From the NCBI RefSeq assembly GCF_000813845.1, contig NZ_JWTB01000005.1, forward strand, positions 148,435 to 212,434: 64,000 nt of DNA, in the 5' to 3' direction. The DNA comes from Pseudarthrobacter phenanthrenivorans (GTDB lineage Bacteria; Actinomycetota; Actinomycetes; Actinomycetales; Micrococcaceae). Below, piece after piece: positions 16,127 to 24,103 of the stretch. Numbering within the stretch: the first letter of the stretch is position 1; the number at the start of each line of letters is the position of its first letter. The position numbers and the translations under genes were made by a program. The notes under the pieces are model-generated. The model worked only from the letters and a program-made list of their open reading frames with translations, had not been told where the DNA came from and ran no database searches.

Positions 16127-19100
16127 ATGGCACCGCGAAGTTTTCTTCAATGGCCGGTCGTCCGTCAATTGAGCACGGGGGATCTGCTGGGCCGTGGGCC
16201 CGCTGTCACCTCGGCGAAGACCAGGGCTATTGAACCCCGCACCGCGACTGCTGACCGGGTTGTCCAAAGCGTCTGCCCCTACTGTGCTGTTGGCTGCGGG
16301 CAGAAGGTCTACGTCAAGGATGAAAAGGTTGTCCAGATCGAAGGCGATCCCGACTCACCTATCTCGCGTGGCCGCCTCTGCCCCAAGGGCTCCGCCAGCG
16401 AGCAGCTGGTCAATTCACCTGGCAGGCAGACCAAAGTTCTCTACCGTGCCCCGCGCTCCACGGAGTGGGAGCACCTGGATCTGGCGACGGCCGTCGAAAT
16501 GGTGGCGGACCGGTTCATCGAAACCCGCCGCCGGACGTGGCAGCAGGAGGATGACCAGGGCCGGCTGCTGCGCCGCACCATGGGCATCGCCTCGCTGGGC
16601 GGCGCAACCCTGGACAACGAAGAAAACTACCTGATCAAGAAGCTCTTTACGGCTGCAGGGGCGGTGCAGACCGAGAACCAGGCCCGCATATGACACTCCG
16701 CCACGGTTCCCAGTTTGGGAGCCTCGTTTGGACGCGGTGGTGCGACGCAATCACTGCAGGACATGGCCAACGCCGACTGCATCATCATCCAGGGGTCCAA
16801 CATGGCCGAGTGCCATCCTGTTGGATACCAGTGGGTGGCGGAAGCTAAAGCACGCGGCGCCAAGGTCATCCACGTGGATCCCAGGTTCACGCGGACCTCG
16901 GCCGTCTCGGACAAGCACATACCGATTCGGGCCGGCTCGGATGTGGTGCTCCTCGGTGCTCTCATCAACTACGTCCTCACCAACGACCTGTGGTTCAAGG
17001 AGTACGTCACGGCGTACACCAATGCGGCCACGCTGGTCCACGAGGATTACCGCGACGCCGAGGATCTCGGCGGGCTGTTCTCCGGCTTTGACCCGGAGAA
17101 GCGCGCCTACGACACGTCATCGTGGGCGTACGCGGAAAAGGAGGACGGTGCCATCGACGAGCCGGGCCCCGGTTCGGAACACGGCGCCGATGCCACCGCC
17201 CGGGCGGCCGGCCACGCCTACGGAAGCGGCGGCCCGCCCCTGGAGCACGCCGAAGTGCAGCGCGACGACACCCTCCAGGACCCTCGGACTGTCTTCCAGA
17301 TCGTGAAGCGGCACTACGCCCGGTACACCGCGGACATGGTGCAGGACATGTGCGGGATCAGTGTGTCCGACTTCGAGTACCTGGCCCAAACCATCACGGA
17401 GAACTCCGGCCGCGACCGGACCACCTGTTTCGCCTATGCGGTCGGTTGGACCCAGCACTCCCTCGGAGCGCAGTTCATCCGGGCGGCCGCCATCCTGCAG
17501 CTGCTCCTCGGAAACGTCGGGCGCCCGGGCGGCGGAATCATGGCCCTGCGCGGCCACGCCAGCATCCAGGGCTCCACCGACATCCCCACCCTGTTCAACC
17601 TCCTGCCCGGGTACCTGCCGATGCCCAGCGCCGGACGCCATGACAGCCTCGAGGAGTACCTGTCAGTCATTGGCTCGAAACAGCAGAAGGGTTTTTGGGC
17701 CGACGCAGACGCCTACACCATCAGCCTCCTTAAGGCCTGGTGGGGTGACGCCGCAACGGCGGACAACGACTGGGCTTACGACTACCTTCCGCGACTGACC
17801 GGAGCCCACGGAACCTACGAGACAGTGATGGGCATGCTCGAGGATGAAGTGGAAGGCTACTTCATCCTTGGACAGAACCCTGCGGTGGGTTCCGCCCACG
17901 GGCGGATGCAGCGCCTTGCCATGTCCCATTTGAAGTGGCTCGTGGTCCGCGACCTGAACCTTATCGAGTCCGCCACCTGGTGGAAGGACGGGCCTGAAAT
18001 CGAGTCCGGTGAACTGCGCACGGAGGACATTGAAACCGAGGTGTTCTTCCTGCCCGCGGCGACGCACGTCGAGAAGGCCGGCTCCTTCACGCAGACCCAG
18101 CGGCTGCTGCAGTGGCGGCACCAGGCGGTGGCGCCGCCGGGGGAGTGCCAAAGCGAGCTGCAGTTCTTCTTCGAGCTGGGCAAGCGGATCCGCGAGAAGC
18201 TGGCCGGGTCCGAAGACGAGCGGGACCGTCCGTTGCTCGACCTCACCTGGGACTACCCCACGGATGAGCACGGCGATCCTGACGCCGAAGCGGTACTTGC
18301 GGAAATCAACGGACGCCACCTTGACGGCCCTGACGCCGGCAAGCCACTCTCGGCCTACACCGAGCTCCGCGCCGATGGATCCACGGCGGCCGGCTGCTGG
18401 ATCTACACCGGCGTGTACGCCGACGGGTTCAACCACGCCGCCAGCCGTAAGCCGGGCCGCGAACAGGGTCCTGCCGCCCCGGAATGGGGCTGGGCATGGC
18501 CGGCCAACCGCAGGATCCTCTACAACCGTGCGTCCGCCGATCCGGCCGGCAAGCCGTGGAGCGAGCGCAAGAAGTACATCTGGTGGGACCAGGAGCAGGG
18601 TAAGTGGGTCGGTGACGACGTGCCCGACTTCCCCGTGGACCGGGCACCTGGCAGCAAGCCGGACCCCTCCGTCGGTGGTCCAGCCGCGCTCAGCGGCGAC
18701 GATCCCTTCATCATGCAGGCCGACGGAAAGGGCTGGTTGTTCGCGCCGAAGGGCCTGATGGACGGCCCCCTTCCCACCCACTATGAAGCGCAGGAATCAC
18801 CGGTGGCGAACGCGCTGTACCCGCAGCAGCAGAGTCCGGCGCGGCTGGTCTTCCCGCGCTCGGACAACTTCAGCGCGCCAAGTGCCGGAACCAGCGGGGC
18901 GGACGTATACCCATACGTCTTCACCACATATCGGCTCACCGAGCACCATACGGCGGGCGGGATGAGCCGCTGGCTTCCTTACCTTTCGGAACTCCAGCCG
19001 GAGATGTTCTGCGAGGTCTCGCCTGAACTGGCCGCCGAGAAGGGCCTGGAACCCTATGGGTGGGCCACCATCATCTCGCCCCGCTCCGCGATCGAGGCGA

Positions 19101-19453
19101 AGGTGCTGGTCACGGACCGGATGAGGCCCCTGGCCGTTGGCGGCCACACCGTTCACCAAATCGGGCTGCCCTACCACTGGGGAGTCGGCAGCAATGCCGT
19201 GGTCAGTGGGGACGCCGCCAACGACCTGCTGGGCGTGACCCTGGACCCCAACGTCCAGATCCAGGAATCCAAGGTGGCGTCATGCGACATCCGTCCGGGC
19301 CGCCGGCCCCGCGGGCAAGAACTGCTGGCTTTGGTCGCCGAATACCAGGCGAGGGCAGGACTGACCACCGCGACCGGTAACAGTGCCGTCACCGATCCGG
19401 CGGCGGAAGGCATTATGCCCGCTCCGGATGCCGATCGTACAAGGGAGGACTAA
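16127..19453 (+). CDS. fdnG: Selenocysteine-containing formate dehydrogenase, catalytic subunit (in-frame TGA read as Sec)
   Basis: Molybdopterin formate dehydrogenase alpha subunit, 1108 residues if TGA 16691-16693 is read as selenocysteine (residue 189). The upstream and downstream frames are the same, and the protein continues across the TGA exactly as in Sec-type enzymes: ENQARI-Sec-HSATVPSLGASFGRGG. The [4Fe-4S] cluster near the N terminus uses Cys50, Cys53, Cys57 and Cys85 (CPYCAVGCGQ ... GRLCPKGS). The rest holds the bis-MGD domains, ending in the dinucleotide-binding domain. A SECIS-like hairpin begins 11 bases after the TGA, and selABCD lie alongside. An in-frame ATG at 16064 is possible; 16127 (MAPRSFLQWP) is preferred. 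No twin-arginine signal is visible, so the catalytic site probably faces the cytoplasm. A gene finder ignoring Sec would split this gene in two. Confidence 0.95.
16705..16723 (+). promoter_or_regulatory. Bacterial SECIS-like hairpin downstream of the Sec TGA
   Basis: GGTTCCC, loop AGTTT, GGGAGCC: a seven-pair stem with one G-U pair and GU in the apical loop. It starts 11 bases after the TGA (16691-16693). The position, size and GU in the loop match the SelB-binding element of bacterial formate dehydrogenase genes. It lies inside the coding region. Confidence 0.8.
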
Positions 19454-20464
19454 ATGGGCCAGTTGTCCGGACCGACAGACCCCACCGCCGATGCCCATTG
19501 GGAGCACAACCATCCGCGCAAGGGGTTCTTTACCGACACGTCGATCTGCATCGGCTGCAAGGCCTGTGAAGTCGCCTGCAAGGAATGGAACCACAACCCG
19601 CAGGACGGAAACCTTGAGTTGCTGGGATCGTCCTACGACAACACCGGATCGCTGGGTGCCAGCACCTGGCGGCATGTGGCGTTCATCGAGCAAGGCCAGG
19701 AACGCATTGCCGAAGCCCGGGAATCGGGCCGGGCCCTGGTCAGCCTGGGCATGCCCCGTATTGGCCCTCCCGCCCCTGCCGGCTCCGGCGCGACGGACCT
19801 GGCAGGAGCGGACACCACGCCTCCGGACACGGCTGACTTCCGGTGGCTGATGTCCTCGGATGTCTGCAAGCACTGCACGCACGCAGGCTGCCTGGACGTC
19901 TGCCCGACGGGGGCCCTTTTCCGCACCGAATTCGGCACCGTCGTGGTTCAGGACGATGTCTGCAACGGCTGTGGAACCTGCGTGGCCGGTTGCCCCTTCG
20001 GGGTGATCGAGCGCCGCAGCAACGGCACGGTCAAGGTCGCCACCAGCAGGGAGGAACAGCACGCCAAGCACCCGGCCGTCCCCAATGAAGGCATCGCCCA
20101 GAAGTGCACGCTGTGCTACGACCGGCTGGTGGCCGACGAGACACCCGCCTGCGCCAAGGCCTGCCCGACGACGTCCATCAAGTTCGGCGACCACGACGAC
20201 ATGGTGGAAACGGCACGGGAGCGCGTCGCCACCCTGCATGCGCAGGGTATGACCGAAGCAAGGCTTTACGGGGCCAATGAGAACGACGGCGTCGGCGGCA
20301 CCGGGTCCGTCTTCCTGCTGCTGGATGAGCCCGAGGTGTACGGGCTCCCGCCGGACCCTCGCGTCCCCACCGCCGACCTGCCGCGGATGTACCGGCGGGC
20401 AGGCATGGCAGTGGCGGGGATGGCCGCGGCCGCAGCACTGGCTTTCCTGGGAGGACGGGCGTGA
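19454..20464 (+). CDS. Formate dehydrogenase iron-sulfur subunit
   Basis: 336-residue ferredoxin-type beta subunit that carries electrons from the catalytic subunit to the membrane. Four [4Fe-4S] motifs are visible: CIGCKACEVACKEWNH near residue 32, CKHCTHAGCLDVCPTG near 138, CNGCGTCVAGCPFG near 172, and CTLCYDRL ... CAKACPTTSI near 220-240. A hydrophobic C-terminal segment (AGMAVAGMAAAAALAFLGG) probably anchors it to the membrane. The ATG directly follows the catalytic subunit TAA, with GGGAGG just upstream. Confidence 0.95.
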   Translation: MGQLSGPTDPTADAHWEHNHPRKGFFTDTSICIGCKACEVACKEWNHNPQDGNLELLGSSYDNTGSLGASTWRHVAFIEQGQERIAEARESGRALVSLGMPRIGPPAPAGSGATDLAGADTTPPDTADFRWLMSSDVCKHCTHAGCLDVCPTGALFRTEFGTVVVQDDVCNGCGTCVAGCPFGVIERRSNGTVKVATSREEQHAKHPAVPNEGIAQKCTLCYDRLVADETPACAKACPTTSIKFGDHDDMVETARERVATLHAQGMTEARLYGANENDGVGGTGSVFLLLDEPEVYGLPPDPRVPTADLPRMYRRAGMAVAGMAAAAALAFLGGRA

Positions 20465-21552
20465 CCCTTTCCGAATTCGACAGCTTCCGGCCGGCGGAGC
20501 CTGCCCGGCGCCGCAGGCCGGACGGCAACCGTGGCGTGCGGCGGCGCAAGGACAACGGCGATGGTTCCCGGGAAATGCCGATGGTCCCGGAGCCGGACTT
20601 CACCTCCTACTATGGCCGCTCCGTCGTAAAGCCCGCGCCCTGGGGCGATGACGTTGCCATCTACCTGTTCTTGGGCGGCGTGGCAGCGGGCTCGGCATTG
20701 CTGGGCCTCGGCGGGCAGCTGACCGGCCGTCCGCTACTGCGGCGGAATGCCCGACTGGGTGCCTTGACTGCCGTGAGCGCCGGCGCCGTTGCCCTGGTGA
20801 AGGACCTGGGGAGGCCGGAGCGTTTCCTGCACATGCTGCGGACCTTCAAGGTGACCTCGCCGATGAGCGTGGGCTCCTGGATCCTCAGCGCCTTCAGCGC
20901 AGGTGCCGGCGTCGCGGCAGTGGCGGAAATCGACCGGATGAGCGGAAACCGGCTGCCCCTTGGCCCCCTGCGCAAGGTGCTGCAGGCCGTCGAAGGACCG
21001 GCCGGCGTCGAGGCTGCGCTCTTTGCCGGACCCCTGGCGGCATACACCGCGGTGTTGCTGGGCGACACTGCCACGCCCACCTGGAACGCCGCACACGAGG
21101 AACTGCCTTTCGTCTTCGTGAGTTCGGCATGCCTCGCCTCCGCCGGGCTCGCCATGGTCACCACGCCGGTGCGCGAAACCGGTCCGGCACGCAACCTTGC
21201 CGTGCTCGGCGTCGTGGGCGACGTGCTTGCCATGAAAACCATGGAGCGCCGGATGGACCCGGTGGCAGCCGAACCCCTGCACCAGGGCAAGGCCGGCACC
21301 ATGCTGAAATGGAGCGAACGGCTGGCGGTGGCCGGCGGTCTGGGCACGCTCCTGGGCGGCCGCAACCGCGTCGTGGCTGCGGCTTCGGGGGTGGCTTTGC
21401 TGGCTGCTTCGGCACTGACCCGGTTCGGTGTGTTCGAGGCGGGACTGGAGTCTGCCAGGGATCCCCGGTACACGATCGAACCGCAGAAGAACCGGCTGGC
21501 CGCCCGCCGCGCTGCCGGCGTAACCGGCGACGCCATCACCACCGGCAGCTGA
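20461..21552 (+). CDS. NrfD/PsrC-family membrane subunit of formate dehydrogenase
   Basis: 363-residue polytopic membrane protein (about eight to nine hydrophobic segments after a polar N terminus of ~60 residues), of the NrfD/polysulfide-reductase membrane family, which passes electrons to quinone. Landmarks: FTSYYGRSVVKPAPWGDDV, LGGVAAGSALLGLG, DLGRPERFLHML and MSVGSWILSAF, the usual NrfD signatures. It starts at a GTG overlapping the iron-sulfur subunit stop by four bases (GTGA). It replaces the cytochrome b gamma subunit found in E. coli Fdn/Fdo. Confidence 0.9.
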   Translation: MTLSEFDSFRPAEPARRRRPDGNRGVRRRKDNGDGSREMPMVPEPDFTSYYGRSVVKPAPWGDDVAIYLFLGGVAAGSALLGLGGQLTGRPLLRRNARLGALTAVSAGAVALVKDLGRPERFLHMLRTFKVTSPMSVGSWILSAFSAGAGVAAVAEIDRMSGNRLPLGPLRKVLQAVEGPAGVEAALFAGPLAAYTAVLLGDTATPTWNAAHEELPFVFVSSACLASAGLAMVTTPVRETGPARNLAVLGVVGDVLAMKTMERRMDPVAAEPLHQGKAGTMLKWSERLAVAGGLGTLLGGRNRVVAAASGVALLAASALTRFGVFEAGLESARDPRYTIEPQKNRLAARRAAGVTGDAITTGS

Positions 21553-21567
21553 CCGGCCAGTCAGGCG

Positions 21568-22593
21568 TCAGCGGACCGCGATGCCGGAGCCGGCAATGGT
21601 GTGGCCAATGACGGGGTACCCGGGCAGCTCGCCGACCACCAGCAGGCCGCCGGAAGTCTGGGCGTCCGCCAGCAGCAACAGGTCGTCTTCGGTGACGCCG
21701 GACGAGGTATCAAGGTGTGGGCGCACCCAGTCGAGGTTCCGCCGCGTGCCGCCGGAGACAAAGCCGTCGCGGAGCGCCTCGGCAGCTCCGTCAATCACCG
21801 GTACAGCGTTCAGGTCGATCACTGCGCCGACGTCCGAGGCGCGGACCATTTTGTAGAGATGCCCCAGCAGGCCGAAACCGGTGACGTCAGTAGCTGCCCG
21901 GACCCCGGCGGCCACTGCTGCGTCGGAGGCATCGCGGTTCAGGCCCGCCATGGTCTCGATCGCCTCGGCGAAAACCTCGCCGGTTGTCTTGTGCCGGTTG
22001 TTCAGAAGCCCGACGCCGATCGGCTTGGTGAGCGTGATGGGCAACCCCGGCCGGGCGGCATCGTTGCGCAGCAACCGTTCCGGGTGCGCGACCCCCGTGA
22101 CCGCCATGCCGTACTTCGGCTCCGGATCGTCGATGGAGTGGCCGCCGAGCACGGGGCAACCGGCCTCCGACGCCACGCTCAGCCCGCCGCGCAGGACCTC
22201 CGTCATCAGCTCCATCGGCAGGACGCCGCGGGGCCAGCCAACCAGGTTGATGGCCGTGACCGGCCTGCCGCCCATGGCGTAAATATCCGAGAGCGCATTG
22301 GCGGCAGCGATCCGGCCCCAGTCAAAGGCATCGTTGACGACCGGAGTGAAGAAATCGGCGGTCGTCAGAACCGCCAGGTCCTCCCGCACCAGGACGGCTG
22401 CCGCGTCGTCGCCGCTGTCCAGCCCAACCAGCACCTCTGCGCCCGGCTGGCCGATGAGGCCCCGGACGGCATCCTCGAGTTCGCCAGGCGGAATCTTGCA
22501 GGCGCAGCCTCCTCCATGGGCATAGTCGGTGAGCCGGACCGCGCCGACGGCGCCACGGTCAAGTTGCTGGACTGACGTCTGTGCCTCATTCAC
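21568..22593 (-). CDS. selD: Selenide, water dikinase (selenophosphate synthetase)
   Basis: 341-residue enzyme making selenophosphate from selenide and ATP, the selenium donor for SelA. The active-site loop reads HGGGCACKIPP with cysteine (not Sec) at the catalytic position and the conserved Lys. Other family blocks are GDDAAAV, TTADFFTPVVNDAFDWGRIAAANALSDIYAMGG and the ATP-binding GHSIDDPEPKYGMAVTG region. It converges on the formate dehydrogenase operon (15-base gap) and is divergent from tRNA-Sec and selA. It is the only sel gene here on the minus strand. Confidence 0.96.
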   Translation of the reverse strand: MNEAQTSVQQLDRGAVGAVRLTDYAHGGGCACKIPPGELEDAVRGLIGQPGAEVLVGLDSGDDAAAVLVREDLAVLTTADFFTPVVNDAFDWGRIAAANALSDIYAMGGRPVTAINLVGWPRGVLPMELMTEVLRGGLSVASEAGCPVLGGHSIDDPEPKYGMAVTGVAHPERLLRNDAARPGLPITLTKPIGVGLLNNRHKTTGEVFAEAIETMAGLNRDASDAAVAAGVRAATDVTGFGLLGHLYKMVRASDVGAVIDLNAVPVIDGAAEALRDGFVSGGTRRNLDWVRPHLDTSSGVTEDDLLLLADAQTSGGLLVVGELPGYPVIGHTIAGSGIAVR

Positions 22594-22637
22594 CCGCCTA
22601 GCGTACCCCCGGCACGCGACCTGCTATATTGATCCGC

Positions 22638-22732
22638 GGTGGCGTCCGGGTCCTGGTGGGCCCCCCGGTCTTCAAAACCGGTGCGGCTGAGCATCTCGGC
22701 CTGGCGGGTTCGATTCCCGTCCGCCACCGCCA
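22638..22732 (+). tRNA. selC: tRNA-Sec (anticodon TCA)
   Basis: 95 bases with CCA encoded. Acceptor GGTGGCG/CGCCACC; a six-pair D stem GGGTCC-TGGT-GGGCCC, characteristic of tRNA-Sec; anticodon stem CCGGT/ACCGG with loop CTTCAAA (TCA); a long variable arm GGCTGAG-CAT-CTCGGCC; T arm GCGGG-TTCGATT-CCCGT; discriminator G. The eighth acceptor position would be a T/C mismatch. It lies between selD and selA. Confidence 0.96.
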
Positions 22733-22768
22733 ACTTTCGGCAGTGGATGCCGCGATCTGAGGAGGCCT

Positions 22769-24100
22769 GTGGACCACGTCGATCCCCGGCGCCTGATTCC
22801 CCGCACGAACGACCTCCTGGCATTGCCGCCCGTCCGCGAAGCCCGGACACGGCTGAATGAGCGTGTGGTCCTGGGGCTGGTCCGGGACATCCAGGAGCAG
22901 GCCCGGCGCGGCGACCTGCCTCCCGGAGAGGTGGAGCCGGTCCTGCTGGCGGCCATCGCCGGGCGGAGGGCAACCACCCTGCGCCCGGTGTTGAACGCCA
23001 CCGGCGTGATCGTCCACACGAACCTCGGGCGGGCGCCCCTTTCCGCTGCCGCGGTTGACGCTGTTGTCGCCGCCAGCGGCTACGTCGACGTGGAACTCGA
23101 CCTGGCTGACGGAAACCGCTCCCGGCGGGGCGCCGGTGCCCGGGCGGCACTGCTCGCCGCCTGCCCCGCGGCTGAGGACGCCCTGGTGGTCAACAACGGA
23201 GCGGCGGCCCTGCTCCTGGCCACAACGGCTCTGGCCATTGGCCGGGAGGTGGTGGTCAGCCGCGGCGAACTCGTGGAGATCGGTGCCGGCTTCAGGCTCA
23301 CCGACCTCATGGAATCGACGGGTGCGAGGCTCCACGAGGTGGGGACCACCAACCGGACCCACCTGCACGACTACGCCGGAGCCCTCGGACCCGATACCGG
23401 CTGCATCCTGAAAGTCCATCCGAGCAACTTCCGGGTGGACGGTTTCACGTCCGCTGTTCCGCTGCAGGAACTGGCCCCCCTGGCCCATGCACACGGGGTG
23501 TCGCTCGTGGCCGACCTTGGCAGCGGACTGCTGGCCCCCGACCCACACCTCCCTGACGAACCTGACGTTGCCACCGCCCTGGCGGCCGGGGCCGACGTCG
23601 TCATTGCCAGCGGCGACAAACTGCTGGGCGGGCCCCAGGCCGGCCTGTTGCTGGGCGGCAGGGAGGTCATCACCCGGCTGGCCCGCCACCCGCTTGCGCG
23701 GGCCGTGCGGGCCGACAAACTTGCCCTCGCCGCCCTGGAGGCGACCGTCGCGGGCGGAACGCCGCCGGTCGTGCAGGCGCTGCACGCCGACGCCGGGGAC
23801 TTGCGGCGCCGCACGGACCGGCTGGCCCGGGAACTGGGCGTACCCGTCGTACCGCATGACGGCAGGGTGGGCGGCGGAGGCGCTCCCGGCTTTCCCCTGC
23901 CCGGGTGGGCGCTCAGGCTCCCCGAAGGACTGGCCCGGCCCCTGCGTACCGGCGATCCCGCCGTGCTGCCGCGCGTCCACGACGGTTCCTGCCTGCTCGA
24001 TCTGCGCTGCGTGCCGGCAGACCAGGATGACCGGATTCTCGAGGCCGTCCGGCAGGCGCTGGCAACCCTCAAGTCTGCGGATGCAGGCAGGGCGGGCTGA
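22769..24100 (+). CDS. selA: L-seryl-tRNA(Sec) selenium transferase
   Basis: 443-residue PLP enzyme converting seryl-tRNA(Sec) to selenocysteyl-tRNA(Sec). Visible blocks: RPVLNATGVIVHTNLGRAPL, VNNGAAALLLATTALA, RGELVEIGAGFRLTDLM, EVGTTNRTHLHDY and the PLP lysine in VIASGDKLLGGPQAG. The start is GTG with GGAGG five bases upstream, 36 bases after the tRNA-Sec gene. Length is slightly under that of E. coli SelA (463). selB follows three bases after the stop. Confidence 0.96.
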   Translation: MDHVDPRRLIPRTNDLLALPPVREARTRLNERVVLGLVRDIQEQARRGDLPPGEVEPVLLAAIAGRRATTLRPVLNATGVIVHTNLGRAPLSAAAVDAVVAASGYVDVELDLADGNRSRRGAGARAALLAACPAAEDALVVNNGAAALLLATTALAIGREVVVSRGELVEIGAGFRLTDLMESTGARLHEVGTTNRTHLHDYAGALGPDTGCILKVHPSNFRVDGFTSAVPLQELAPLAHAHGVSLVADLGSGLLAPDPHLPDEPDVATALAAGADVVIASGDKLLGGPQAGLLLGGREVITRLARHPLARAVRADKLALAALEATVAGGTPPVVQALHADAGDLRRRTDRLARELGVPVVPHDGRVGGGGAPGFPLPGWALRLPEGLARPLRTGDPAVLPRVHDGSCLLDLRCVPADQDDRILEAVRQALATLKSADAGRAG

Positions 24101-24103
24101 GGC

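Noticed and set aside
16064..16693. A separate 210-residue truncated formate dehydrogenase gene, with a second gene from 16715
   Set aside because: The frames are identical across TGA 16691-16693, the Sec context motif is intact and a SECIS-like hairpin and sel genes are present; it is one Sec gene.
17663..18781. A 372-codon minus-strand frame inside the formate dehydrogenase gene
   Set aside because: Antisense to a well-supported coding region with no motif or ribosome binding site.
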